DNA of 64,000 nucleotides from Paulinella micropora (Eukaryota; Cercozoa; Imbricatea; Euglyphida; Paulinellidae), in assembly GCA_019918135.1 (NCBI GenBank), contig WBZZ01002600.1:104501-168500 (forward strand), written 5' to 3'. This document shows positions 10,901 to 19,571 of the stretch, piece after piece; within the stretch, counting starts at the first letter, position 1, and every line of letters begins with the position of its first letter. A program made the translations under genes and the position numbers. The notes below the pieces were generated by a model that searched no databases, was not told the DNA's origin, and was given only the letters and a program-made list of their open reading frames with translations.

Positions 10901-11001
10901 AGAGTCTCACAGCCACCAAGTTCCCCCGTCGTCAGCAAGGGGTGTTTGTATGTAAGTTCTTGAATTTGGTCCAACAGTGCCTCTAGGCCCGGACATGACA
11001 T
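7945..11001 (-). CDS. Large Cys-rich hypothetical protein (1018 aa)
   Basis: I take the ATG at 11001 (MSCPGLEALLDQIQELTYKH) as the start. The frame stays open further upstream, but that part only encodes a Pro/Ser tract from a poly-purine run. Several CxxC pairs look like zinc sites: CVRCSLHELC (about residue 130), CPNCRFWH, CAGC and CPGCGEG (second half). Trp/Tyr-rich stretches (FWHFFLYLLGLPYI, FAWFRPWFFCAGC) lie between. Basic and Gly/Gln-rich linkers divide it into perhaps three domains. The frame looks whole. No family is recognised. It is divergent from the histone gene and may share its promoter region. Confidence 0.75.
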   Translation of the reverse strand: MSCPGLEALLDQIQELTYKHPLLTTGELGGCETLPGRRLLRRPGFLRPYVKGTLCGLLATELPAYHLAQSELQGGAEKVTLARSKPDLLEKETWGSDLQFLAPYVVESSDGYVNPCQTLCVRCSLHELCRRITGAGPAAVDTDFKLAPRPAIACHVKTDFEAVHRTWAADCKAREACASRELAVVQVDFQLMAAPQASSGFKLLQLLKQAQHKLPLAPGPANWLVLELSNNKDEIRIDCDQTLELYGLQYEPVAIQRLPPWASSAMPRKCTFSSYPPQGDEARWWVLSDNPELRQPGSCPRSLALGDVVLGGGASCRLLLRCVSEGSENPCAPEYFEDYAPLFRRAPLCKQYFLFWPARDPGREDNAPSLCKSGLLIQVLPKPEGRGGAGLAVSSRLSRAAKAVGLFVQRYVEGRSLPLIQPTPKGKTLDKDAGRAGQGQGQGRASWLEQARKFIEERYEHIQEIDFQSRKHLDSLLAHLLANHSLVYRGYRAYLNHYKTSRREDERGRRASCPNCRFWHFFLYLLGLPYISEPQPLCDLQRDWSEIDNLQHNNYKAVRNLDVETQDTHKKLQFVRLNHKCQEKLPSLLGNFAWFRPWFFCAGCAKSAAPAGGCAPWPPYLPLGNQNTGEEEEVRQGGGYTVLEELRQALLGGQRVTKSTGPRDRDACPGCGEGLARRCRLLITLSWWPEVMVYARRSYREQDRFWVPQVRSTCLPEHWDSEAGFAAGPPRDAVWYERTEVPVRLDNPSQGRYSPGACSWLGVYRRLTPQAYKTKIPMSSWKDVQAAIPPGCTRACLAGPGWVPWQDVREARLVRVQETLARLARTARAQLAPRHLPGKALSLQLEWNNQGRVAHPQDVQLPPGLAGLLGKVGKLACYAALGHVWEPHTAHLTDLPLLGPRVSPHSSEFPTPGEAASPYQVVLLAGAACKTRVTESKSAAPGGGGALPLAWPREIWSLVKQEHQLQCYLACLVRPAPANFTRTLEPLAPTSGAGPSADERVLEIVFTYKQTGSGSRGK

Positions 11002-11356
11002 GAACAGGATAAAAGTAAAGGTGTGTGTGGGGGGGGGGGGGGAGAAGTTTTGGAGGGAAAGGGAGAAGAAGGGAGGACAAAAAGGAAGGTGAGAGGGAGG
11101 TGAGAGGGAGGGAAGAGGGAGGAGAGGGGGGAAGAAAGAGGGGAGGGGGGAAGAGGGAGGGGAGGGGGGAAGAGGGGAAGAGGGAGGGGCAGAGGGGGGG
11201 GGGGGGGGGGGGAGTGCCTCCCCCGCCCCTCCCTTCCTTTCTCTCCCCCTCCCCCCCCCTCCCCCCCGCGTTCTGGCTTTGTGACACAAAGGCCAGGAAT
11301 CGTGCACAGAATCTCATTTGCTCAAAGGAAAAGCACACCGCAACAAAAAAAAAAGC
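11002..11356. promoter_or_regulatory. Divergent intergenic region with poly-purine tract
   Basis: A ~230-base stretch of almost pure G/A on the plus strand (11025-11210) followed by C/T runs, between the divergent 1018-residue protein and the histone. Such mirror-like purine tracts can form non-B DNA. An AAAGGAAAAGCAC segment precedes the histone ATG. No clear TATA box is seen. Confidence 0.5.
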
Positions 11357-11908
11357 ATGGCCCGCACCAAGAAAGCGCTTGGAAGCCAGTTCCACAGAAA
11401 GAAGCACTCTGATGGCAGTGGGAAGCAGGTCACTGAGAAAGGCCTCAAGAAGAAAAAAAGCAAGTCGAGTAAGTCGAGCAAGTCGAACAGCCGCGAGTCC
11501 GCCCGAGAAAGCTCTACAAAACAAAAAGAGGCTCGGCGCAGTGATTCTAAGGGCTCTTCTAAACCAAAAGAGAAGCGCAGCAGGCGTGTCATCAAACGCT
11601 ACAGACTACTCAATGCCGAATGCAACCGAGCAGTGCGCATGAGCTCGGAGAAGCTGGCGCTCCGTCGCGCCCCCTTTCGGCGTCGATTGATGCAAGAGCT
11701 GTTACCCTCGGGTACGTTGAAGCGTTACAAAAAGTCGGCCCTGACGGCCATGATGGTCGTGGCCGAAGACTTTTTGCGAGCACAGCTAGAACGCAGCAAA
11801 CGGCTGGCGATCATGCAAGGGCAGCGTACTCTTTTGCCACGCCACTGGACATTTGCCGAGGTGGAGCACATGGAAGAGATGCGCAGAAGAGGCACGCTCT
11901 TGGTGTAG
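11357..11908 (+). CDS. Histone H3-like protein with extended Lys/Ser tail
   Basis: 183 residues. I start at ATG 11357 because it gives MARTKKALGS, matching the H3 N-terminus ARTK including the H3K4 position; a frame-open extension upstream lacks an ATG. Residues 10-100 are a Lys/Ser/Arg-rich tail with a KKKKSKSSKSSKS run. From about 104 an H3-type histone fold appears: RAPFRRRLMQELL (like alpha-1), YKKSALTAMMVVAEDFLRAQ (alpha-2) and QRTLLPRHWTFAEVEHM, matching H3 loop 2/alpha-3. H3 is normally about 135 residues, so the extra length is in the tail. Viral histones are known in marseilleviruses, medusaviruses and mirusviruses. The role is probably DNA compaction. The gene looks whole. Confidence 0.78.
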   Translation: MARTKKALGSQFHRKKHSDGSGKQVTEKGLKKKKSKSSKSSKSNSRESARESSTKQKEARRSDSKGSSKPKEKRSRRVIKRYRLLNAECNRAVRMSSEKLALRRAPFRRRLMQELLPSGTLKRYKKSALTAMMVVAEDFLRAQLERSKRLAIMQGQRTLLPRHWTFAEVEHMEEMRRRGTLLV

Positions 11909-12251
11909 AAATCTCTGCCACACTACCCCTCGTTTGCCGCAGTCTGTTTTTGTTTTCTTTCTGTTTTGTTTTGTAATTAAATGAAATGTTTTCACAAGGC
12001 CCTGCAACAGCCGTGGTGCCAAACGATTAACTTGCCGTGAGCCAGGCCCTTCCCGCGAAATCTACAAGCCGGGGAGTAAGAGCGCCGTTACGGATTGCAA
12101 CCTGCTTGGTTTGACAAACAGCTGCAAGCTGAGCTTTCCCTCTGGAACCAATAATTAAAACAAATATATGTTAGAAAATATGTTTTATGTTTTTTTGCTC
12201 CTTTGACTTTCTTCTCTTCTTCGTCCCCTTTTTCATTTGTCGGGGATACGA
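11909..12251. other. 3' flank of the histone gene and AT-rich spacer
   Basis: Contains TTTGTAATTAAATGAAATG at 11970-11988, a likely polyadenylation or termination signal of the histone gene. An AT-rich stretch (ACAAATATATGTTAG) lies near 12160. No gene is seen. Confidence 0.45.
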
Positions 12252-12260
12252 TATAAAAAA
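12252..12260 (+). promoter_or_regulatory. TATA-like box
   Basis: TATAAAAAA within GATACGATATAAAAAAG, about 25-60 bases ahead of the small Cys-rich ORF. Confidence 0.5.
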
Positions 12261-12313
12261 GACCAGCTACAACCAGCACCCGATGATGACGATGCTCTGG
12301 CCAGAACGAAGCT

Positions 12314-12679
12314 TTGGTCGTGACTCAACTGCGCGTTGCTTCGACGGACGAGTCTATTTTCGACGTGACAAGTTGGGTGAATTCAAGCCAGCTGCAGTAT
12401 TATATTGCTCTGAGCGACGCCAGTGTGACATGCTTCAATAAGGCGCTCGGGCTGGACATCGACATTAGCATCACGGCTGACATGCGCCCCCAAGTCACGT
12501 GTCGCAACCGCGTGCTTAGTTGTCCCTTAGTTTACGACCTCCAATACGCCTGCCGCAAGCTAGAAGCCTGCCCCTGCCCCGCCTGCAACCACAATCTGTC
12601 TGTGGCCGCGGGCGGTTTTCAAAAACTCAGCCCTGAACTCGATTGTACGGATGGCGTCTTGATTGGCATGTCTGTTTAA
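12314..12679 (+). CDS. Small Cys-rich hypothetical protein
   Basis: About 121 residues of protein-like sequence (ESIFDVTSWVNSSQLQYYIA, LGLDIDISITADMRPQVTC). It carries a Cys-rich C-terminal half (CRNRVLSCPLVYDLQYACRK, CPCPACN) that could bind zinc. No ATG lies in this frame upstream before a stop, so the true start is unresolved; a TATA-like box at 12252 supports transcription. It converges on the LRR-like gene and the two share the AT-rich end TTTAAATAAAAAAC. No family is recognised. Confidence 0.5.
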   Translation: MVVTQLRVASTDESIFDVTSWVNSSQLQYYIALSDASVTCFNKALGLDIDISITADMRPQVTCRNRVLSCPLVYDLQYACRKLEACPCPACNHNLSVAAGGFQKLSPELDCTDGVLIGMSV

Positions 12680-14619
12680 ATAAAAAACTTTTTTCTGCAC
12701 TTTGAACTCTCACACCAATCTGTGGAAGGAAGTGTGAGCTTGAGCCCCCCGGGCTTAGTGTTGCCAAAATCCAAGTCCGCCTCTGTGCAGCTGAAGCCTT
12801 CGGCAACGGCAAAGTCACAAAGGTTCCCGCAATTTTTAAATGCAATTTTGAGGGAACCGCGGACTTTCCATTCGGCGGGCAAGCCTACATATTTTAGAGC
12901 GGGCAGTGCTCTCAGGTTTAGATGCAGCGACTCACAATCCAGAGCTCCAGTAAAAACGAGCTCGGTCAGCCCTGGACAGCTCTCAATGCAAACCGTAATG
13001 TTCCCGCGAGCCGTCCAGCTCGCGGGGAAACTTGGCGATTTTAAAATAGACAAATTCTTGAGCTCGAGAGTTGCCGATTCACATTTCCACTCGTTGGCTA
13101 CCTCGGCTTTGAGTTCCGAACTAAGTCGGAGGCCGCCCAGCTGATCACAACTGAGTATCTCAATTTTCATGGCCTTTTCCACCTCCCAGCGCGCTGGAAA
13201 ACGTACCGATCCCAAACGTTCCAAGCCAGCAAGTCTAAGACGTGCCGTTTGCGAAACGAGGTCCTGCGGCAGATTGCAGCAGGTTAACTCGCTGCAACCC
13301 TCCAAGGTAATCCCCAAGTGTTGCGCCACACTGAGCTTACTGGGCAGTCTTAGGCTGCCTAGACGATAAAGAGAACGCAGCACCACGTCTACTTCGTTCC
13401 CCGCACACAAGCTTCTTAAATCGATTACTGTAACAGGACACAGCTCGATATGCACGTCGATCTTGCGCAGTATTTTCCACTTTGGGGACAGACTAAAACT
13501 TTCAATGGCCAAATTGTAGAAATGTATTTCGGCTACATTAGCACCAAGATCGGACGGCAGCGTGACCTCTGCTAGTGCGTCACAGTGGGCAATCCGCCAC
13601 GAGGCATGCTCCACCCGCTCTGCGGGCTTCCTCAGGATGTGCTCAAAGCTCTCTATGCTACAGTACGTCACGGCGAGTTTGTAGCTGCCCGCTGTGGTGA
13701 CCTGCATAACACTAACCTTACATAAACCTACCCTTAACGCTAGCGGTCGCGCGTCGTTTGCCGCAGCGGATACATCGATACGCCATAGCGCCTGGCAGTC
13801 GTACACCTCGAGGCAGGTATTGGGACCAACGCCGACAGCGGGCTGCTTCCAGGCCAAATGTAGTAACGCCGGGCTAGCGGTTATCTTTATGGCCGAGTTC
13901 TCCCCGACATTAACACTGCTTAAGCCAAAGGAGAGATGATTGGTCGTGGCTCCCCTTACCCGCAGCGTTTCCCCTTCTTTAAGCTCCAGCGCAAGATCCC
14001 GCAAGCACAGGTGCAAACATCTAGGAAGCTGCGCAAAACCAAAGAGGGGCATGTTCACCGTGGTCAGCGCCCCCCCGCTCGCAGCTTGCGGCCCCGCGCA
14101 GAAAACAACCAACCTCTTGAGAGTGATATTGGACTCGAGCTCGCGTAACGTAAGAGCTCTCACCGCCTTGCCCATTGCTTCCCAAGTCCACTCGACACCT
14201 TCACCAGCTGTTTGTGCCAGTTCGGAGGTAGTAGCAAGAGGCAAGGGAAACAGCCTTAGTTCGGCACCTCTTAGCTTGCCTACCACACTATCCCATTCCT
14301 TTGCGTCCGTCAGCCTGAGGTTTCTGGTCAGGTACTCACCCGTCTTCCCGTAAATTTTATCAATCACAGTCTTTTGCCAGTCCTGCTCGAAGAATTCACG
14401 CTTTAGTTTGTTGAGTTCCGAGTTTGGCTCTTTGAAGTAGCGCCACGCCAGATAGCAAGCCAGCAGCGTGCATTTCCTCTCTTGAGCCTGCCGGCGGCGG
14501 TGGCTCTTGCTAGGCAAACTCCGGTTGATTGTAGAAAAAAGAGCTTTGTCCTTATCGCTAAGGAATCCTTCGAGCATTTCAGTAAGCTCATCGCACCCCC
14601 AATACAGCCTGCCTGACAT
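12676..14619 (-). CDS. LRR-like repeat protein (647 aa)
   Basis: Starts at ATG 14619 (MSGRLYWGCDELTEMLEGFL). The N-terminal ~110 residues are helical and basic. From about residue 190 to the end there are irregular leucine-rich units of about 45-55 residues. Each has a hydrophobic strand, a Cys/Leu turn and a short helix: HIELCPVTVIDLRSL, ITLEGCSELTCCNLP, IEILSCDQLGGLRL, VCIESCPGLTELVF, IAFKNCGNLCDFAV. The Cys at the turn is kept in most units. An LRR-type solenoid for protein binding is a good guess; an F-box-like role is possible from the head but not shown. The frame is whole. A half copy of GC hairpin R5 (12741-12757) lies inside its last codons. Confidence 0.75.
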   Translation of the reverse strand: MSGRLYWGCDELTEMLEGFLSDKDKALFSTINRSLPSKSHRRRQAQERKCTLLACYLAWRYFKEPNSELNKLKREFFEQDWQKTVIDKIYGKTGEYLTRNLRLTDAKEWDSVVGKLRGAELRLFPLPLATTSELAQTAGEGVEWTWEAMGKAVRALTLRELESNITLKRLVVFCAGPQAASGGALTTVNMPLFGFAQLPRCLHLCLRDLALELKEGETLRVRGATTNHLSFGLSSVNVGENSAIKITASPALLHLAWKQPAVGVGPNTCLEVYDCQALWRIDVSAAANDARPLALRVGLCKVSVMQVTTAGSYKLAVTYCSIESFEHILRKPAERVEHASWRIAHCDALAEVTLPSDLGANVAEIHFYNLAIESFSLSPKWKILRKIDVHIELCPVTVIDLRSLCAGNEVDVVLRSLYRLGSLRLPSKLSVAQHLGITLEGCSELTCCNLPQDLVSQTARLRLAGLERLGSVRFPARWEVEKAMKIEILSCDQLGGLRLSSELKAEVANEWKCESATLELKNLSILKSPSFPASWTARGNITVCIESCPGLTELVFTGALDCESLHLNLRALPALKYVGLPAEWKVRGSLKIAFKNCGNLCDFAVAEGFSCTEADLDFGNTKPGGLKLTLPSTDWCESSKCRKKFFI

Positions 14620-15325
14620 CGGCAGTGTTCGCCCGTGTTTGGCAGATTCACCTTTGTTAGTTTACAACACAAGACTAGCAAAGAACGAGAGTAACAAAGA
14701 ACTCCCGCCTCCTCTCCCCTCCCCCCCTCAGAGACAAGGCAGACAGCTGCGGACAAAAGGAACCGGGGGAGGGGGAGAGCGTCTTATTAGTCTGGGTCAC
14801 GCAACCAAGGCTGTCCCTACCTGAAACACACACGGACAAGCCTAAAACAGAAGCCCGTGCGGGTCACTGAACTGCTTGACTTCTGCAACCGCGTGTGTAG
14901 CTGGGCCGTGTACAGCTGAACTTGGATCATAAAGCAGCAGATCCAAAAGCTTGACGGCCAAGCCTCGAGTTCTTGCAGCTGGTCCTGGCTACCAACTTCT
15001 GCCAGCTAGACCAGGCGCCGATTCGCTGCAGCTGTCCCCGGCCACCGACTTATGCCGGCTAGACCAGGCACCGAATTCTGGCAGCCGACTTTCTTGTAGG
15101 CTGCCGCTGCTGCTGTCGCACAGGTCCAAAGCGGAGGAGAGCCAGCCGATTTTTTTTTCACATTAGAACAAGGGGGTGGGGAGGGGCACATCTTGCGCAC
15201 TCTCTTCCCTTTCGGAAGGCCCCCCGAGCCCCCCCTCCCCCTTTTCTAAATTTTCCAAAGAAAGCTTTTTTTACAACGCCATTTTTGCCGAACTCTGTGT
15301 GTTTTGTGTTGACTAGATTACTGCC
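14620..15325. repeat. Spacer with degenerate two-copy 54-bp tandem repeat
   Basis: At about 14973-15080 a ~54-bp unit occurs twice, each with GCAGCTG, a GGC(T/C)ACC core and GGCTAGACCAGGC or GCTAGACCAGGC. No convincing gene. A C-rich tract (15215-15240) and an AT-rich stretch (TTTTCTAAATTTTCC) precede the small ORF at 15326. Confidence 0.5.
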
Positions 15326-15484
15326 ATGGTCTTTACGTCGGCTACTCTCGGAGCTATCTGGAATATTGCAGCTTTGTTGTTGTCATCGATACTCGGTGTC
15401 TATGCGGCTGCAGCGTTTCACTCCTATAGAAATCCTGTCCGTGCCATAGCGCAGCCACCGTGCGCAAGGTCTGCGGGAATATGA
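15326..15484 (+). CDS. 52-residue hydrophobic ORF
   Basis: ATG in a good context (GCCATGG). The product is a single membrane segment (LGAIWNIAALLLSSILGVYA) and a short basic tail. Its last ~45 bases (GTCCGTGCCATAGC to the stop) are the reverse complement of a motif repeated many times at 19.5-27.7 kb (GGCCGAGCTATGGCACGGAC). The ORF therefore ends inside a dispersed repeat, or the repeat came from its 3' end. It could be a small membrane protein or chance. Confidence 0.35.
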   Translation: MVFTSATLGAIWNIAALLLSSILGVYAAAAFHSYRNPVRAIAQPPCARSAGI

Positions 15485-17183
15485 AAGGAGGGAGGGGGTT
15501 AGTGGAGGCGTTGCATGTATTTATTTCTTTTGCAGCTTCTGCGCCCTTCCCCTCCCCCTTTCCCCTCTGCTCCTTGAGCCCCCTGGGCTCAGGATTGGGA
15601 GCTAGAGGGAAAGAGGAGGGTAGGGGCGCGCTTCGCCGGTGTACAAGCAAAAACCACGCGAGAAAAAATTACTGAAAGAAAAAATTTTAATCTTCGCACT
15701 GAGAACGTGTACAGGGAGGGGCGGGGTGTGCTCCCCCCTCCCCATAGCCCCTCTCGTCCCTCTGTTCCCCCTTGTCCCCTGCTTATCCCCCCCCCTCGCC
15801 CTTTGTTTGCGCATGCAAACACGTTCCAAAAAAAAGCTTTCTTTTCCACTTTTCATTTTCCCGCAGATATTTCCGCAGATCTTGCAGAGGGAGGGGGGGG
15901 GGCGCCTAGCATGGGGCGAAGGGATTAGTGGAGGCGTTGCATGTATTTATTTTATTTGCAGCTTCTGCGCCATTCACCCTTCCCTTTCCCCTCTTTTGCT
16001 CCTTGAGCCCCCTGGTCTCAGGGGAGGGGAGAGGGGAGGGGGCGCTTCGCCGTTGTACGAATTTACGCTGAATTAAAGCTCGACAAGGCATTATCGCTAA
16101 AGCACGAGTACGACAGACAGACAGCGCGCTTTCGTTCCTTTCCCAGAGATGGTCTTTTTTCTGTCTCAGAGAGTGCGCCGCCTCATTGGAGAAGTCACTC
16201 GTCGTATGACTTAAACGGAGTTTGTGGTCGAGAAACGACCCTGGGAGGGGGGCGCCCCCCCCCCCTTTTTTCCTCTTCCCTCTCCTTGAGCCCCCTGAGC
16301 CCGGGGGCTCAAAGAACAGGGGAAGGGCAAAGGGGGAGGGGAAGAGCGCAGAAGCTAAAAGAAAAATGCATGAAACGCCTCAACTAAGCCCCCCAATGCC
16401 GGTCACCCCCCCCCCTCCCCCCTTCCCATTTTTGTCGAGCTTTAGTAAAAAAAATCTTGCAATTTCTTGGTGCCCCTGCCCTCCCTCTCCCTCTCCTTTC
16501 TCTCCTTTAAATTTGTTTTGTGCCTCCCGTCCCCTGAGCCCAGGGGGCTCAAGGAGCAGAGAAAGCTTTTTAATTTGAGTTTAACCTGTAGACTTGAGCC
16601 CGTGCACATACCAGCAAGCCCCCTTGTAGACTTTCGAGTAAGTTTCCCAAACCTTTGCGCGTAAATTCAGTGCCATATTATTATTCAGTGGCAAACTTCA
16701 AGATTTTTGTCAAGCTTTTAATTCAGCGTAAATTCTCTTTTTTTGTACTCTCCCGCGGGGCGCGATATGATCAAATTTTGGACGTGATACGGCTGAAAGA
16801 GGCAGTTCCGTCTGTCATTTGGCGCCAAATTGGCGCCAAAATCTACTTGCGCAAAAAGAAAATCCCACCCAGACGCTCGGCTGGGCCGCCGTGAGGAAGA
16901 CCTGTTGTAGCCCTCCCTCTCACTCTCGTCGCCCCTCTCACTCTCGTCGCCCCTCTCACTTTCGTCTCCCCTCTCACCTTTGTCCTCTGCTTATTCCTCC
17001 CCCCCTCCCCTCGTCCCTCCTCAGAGCGCGTGCAAACGCGTTCCAAAAAAAATTGTTGCTTTCCACTTTTCATATTTCCGCATATCCTTGCTTCATACTA
17101 CTACTCTGTCTTTATGGCAACGGACCTGTCCATTTAGATCTAATAAATCGGCCGCCAGATCTAATCAACGCAAAGAGAGACAC
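15485..17183. repeat. Repeat-rich spacer (R1, R3, R5, inverted tandem-unit copy)
   Basis: No gene is seen. It holds two inverted R3 copies (15502-15545, 15928-15971) and a direct one (16345-16388). GC hairpins R5 lie at about 15574, 16003, 16286-16312 and 16534. R1-like pieces lie at about 16438 and 16706. A double E2F-like palindrome is at 16818-16841. An inverted partial copy of the 370-bp unit spans about 16815-16985. A GTTTGCGCATGCAAAC-type palindrome occurs at 15808 and a related one near 17026. Confidence 0.7.
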
Positions 17184-19188
17184 ATGCAGCGCTCACCCAA
17201 GCGTCGGTGCCTAGAGGCGGTGGCCGCCAGTGAGCTAAACGACTGGGAAGAAATCTAGCAGATCTCACGGCGCCGGTTTGCTTTCGTCCGTCGAGCTGCA
17301 CCATCTGTCGCAGGCTTGCAAGGCCTGGCACCAGCAACTGTCGGTGTACCTGCGTCCGCAACGCTGGCTGTCGCGTGCGCTGGGCGATGAGTTCTCGACG
17401 GGAGATATCCAGGAACAAGAGGTGGCAATCGCAGCCCGCACACGCTGTTTTCCTCAGCTAAACACGCTGCTCGAGCTTACCTATAAGCGGGCTCTGACGG
17501 ATTACGAGTACGTACGCCCGTCCATTCCCCCGCACAGGCTGCGCCTGCTGCAGCTAGCCCTGCCCTGGTTCCGGCACGTGACGCACCTGCGCGTCGAGTG
17601 CGACCTGCACGCGGGAGAGGCGCTTCTGCGCGCTTGGAGCGAGCACGGGTCGCGGCAAGGGCTGCACACACTGAGCCTAGAGCTTTATGACAATAACCCA
17701 GAAGACGAGGTGCCGCCCATATACGAGGAGAAAATCGAACCGGTGCTGCGCGGGCTGCTGCTGGGCGTCAGGACGCTAAACTTGGAGTCGGTGAAATTCG
17801 GCGCACAAGGACTCGCCGGGTTGTGGCCTGAGCCCGGCCCCGTGCCGCCGCTGGCAAGCCTGACGCTCGAGCAGTGCAGCGGTCCCACGCTGTGGGGCGA
17901 GGCCTTCGAGCGCCTGGCCCCGACGCTGGAGGAGGTGGAAGTATGCAGAGAAGACGACAACAAAAACTCTGCCGACTGTTTTGTGCTGCCCGTGCGTGCG
18001 CTTCGGCCCGTGTGCTGGCCACGACTCCGCAGCGTCGTGGTCGGGGTGCCATTGCCTCCGCGGGACCTGCTGGATTTCCTGCAAGGGCTGGGTACGGACT
18101 CTGGCACGGGCCTGCAGTGGGGGCGGAGCTGTACTCCGGTGCTGCAGTCATACGAGCTGCAGGTGGCCCAGTTCGTGGACGGCGAGCCTGAAATCGCGGG
18201 CCGCTGGGAGATGGGCGTGCTAGCGGAGCTACACCAGGCACTCTGCCCCCTCGGCGGGTTGCCTCCTGGGTTTTTACATTTGAGTCTGCACGACCTAGAC
18301 CTGTGGGAAGAACCTAGCACGGCCGATCTGGAGGCACTTTGCTGGCTAAAGCCCCTGGAACTGACACTACTCGACCACGGCCCGCCGTCGCAATCGCCGG
18401 ACCAGCACCCGACGGGTGCGGTGCTCGCGCACCTATTCCGAGGCGGGTGTACGCCCGCCCGGAGGCAGGGGCTTGCGGGCGCCGGGGCCTGCCCTCCGAA
18501 GCTGGGCCTCACGCTGCGGATCAGGCCCCTGGAGCTTACCCCCGTCGTTGCTGTGCCAGAGGGCGAACGCCTGCGGGCCTGGGCTCGGTCCTACGAACGT
18601 TTGTTTGCAAACCCGCCGCAGGACGGCGCGATTGGCCACCAGGAATTGTGCTTTCGCTCCTTCACGCTGGATGCGTTCCCCTGGCAGCCCGGCCATAGCT
18701 TGCAGGCCATGGTTCAGCTGCAGCTAGTGGTCTGGCGTGGCCTCTGCTCGCTGGGCCTGCCGCTTTATTGCAAGGCCTTCTGGCTGATTGATGAATGCGG
18801 CGGAGACCACGGCGACGCGGACCGGGCCGCGCGTGCCTTGTACACGAAGCTGCCCAGGGCGCTGACTCGCCTGCGCGGAAGATTTTCCGTGGTTATGATG
18901 TTCCGGTCGCCAGGCGGAGAGGCAGCCTACGCTGTCAAGGATTTTCGTATTGCTAGCCTCAGTCAGCACGAAGCGGCTCTTTTGCAGTCGGCAGAGCCCC
19001 ACAGCTGGACACAACGCCCCGCCTGGCTGTCGCCGGAGCAATGGACATTTCTTGTCTGCACGGGCGCGCTGGGCGACGACGCCGTGCGCCGAGAACACGT
19101 GCTTTCGCTCCTGCAACCGGGGGGCATGCCCCCCCGCGCCCCCCAGCCCGCTAGCGCGGGGCTCGCTTTGGTCAAAGCTTTTAATTAA
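17184..19188 (+). pseudogene. F-box-like paralog, probably broken once
   Basis: Paralog of the genes at 34569-35777 and 39100-41691. The conserved head (KRRCLEAVAASELNDWEE) starts at the ATG at 17184. It is followed by the F-box-like helix (QACKAWHQQLSVYLRPQRWL) and alternating LRR-like and shared segments: RLLQLALPWFRHVTHLRVEC, GLWPEPGPVPPLASL, GEAFERLAPTLEEVEV and PVCWPRLRSVVVGVPLP. The C-terminal half (GLCSLGLPLYCKAFWLIDEC, GRFSVVMMFRSPGGEAAYAV) matches the 39-kb paralog. About one break is apparent. The stop lies inside the TTTTAATTAAAA palindrome. A substrate-adaptor role in ubiquitin ligation is inferred from the F-box-like head only. Confidence 0.65.
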
Positions 19189-19190
19189 AA
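19179..19190. terminator. AT palindrome TTTTAATTAAAA at gene end
   Basis: A perfect 12-bp palindrome containing the stop codon of the F-box-like paralog, followed by a T run. The same motif ends the genes near 30173, 39026 and 62933. Confidence 0.6.
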
Positions 19191-19245
19191 GAATCTTTTT
19201 TTTTGTTGTCGACTTGGAAGAAACCGATGTTGCTTGTTCTTGTCT

Positions 19246-19554
19246 ATGTGTGTGTCTGTGCGCGTGTTAGCGGGAGGTTTGCTCATGGTGAGCGCTCAAG
19301 CTGTAGCTAGCGCGGTGGTGCCCGCAGCAATGTCTTTTTTTGGTACTACAGTTCCTGGGGTTGGGACTGTGCACGCTGCAGGAGGAGCCGCCGCGACGCT
19401 GCAATGGTTTTCCAGTCTTACCTTGGGCCGGGGCGTCGCCTCGGCGGCGTTGACTTTGGGCGCGACCACTGCGGTGCTCCTCTTACGGATGACAAAAGTC
19501 GTTCAGCCGAAAATTAAGTCTTTATTAAAAAGCGTGTTACTTACTGAGTTTTAA
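19246..19554 (+). CDS. Small hydrophobic protein (102 aa)
   Basis: Starts at ATG 19246 (MCVSVRVLAGGLLMVSAQ). It is Ala/Gly/Val-rich with at least two hydrophobic segments and a basic C-terminus (RMTKVVQPKIKSLLKSVLL). The centre (FFGTTVPGVGTVHAAGGAAA, ASAALTLGATTA) resembles the Gly/Ala pattern of ISG12/IFI6-27 membrane proteins (GFTxxGVxxGSxAA), but with an insertion, so I hold this weakly. It lies between the F-box-like paralog and the repeat block. Its stop overlaps the left boundary direct repeat. Confidence 0.45.
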   Translation: MCVSVRVLAGGLLMVSAQAVASAVVPAAMSFFGTTVPGVGTVHAAGGAAATLQWFSSLTLGRGVASAALTLGATTAVLLLRMTKVVQPKIKSLLKSVLLTEF

Positions 19555-19571
19555 ACATGTAAAGAGTCAAT
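19549..19571. repeat. Left 23-bp boundary direct repeat
   Basis: TTTTAAACATGTAAA followed by GAGTCAAT. It matches 27764-27786 at 22 of 23 positions, in direct orientation. The two copies bracket the repeat block. The right copy codes the last residues of the DUF1152-like protein. Confidence 0.8.

Noticed and set aside
11025-11642. Gly/Arg/Glu-rich plus-strand frame and its Pro-rich minus-strand counterparts
   Set aside because: Produced by the poly-purine tract between the divergent genes; composition only, with no start or domain.
17685-18512. Minus-strand frame of 275 residues opposite the F-box-like paralog
   Set aside because: Shadow of the coding strand in GC-rich DNA. The coding strand carries blocks conserved among three paralogs and the shadow does not.
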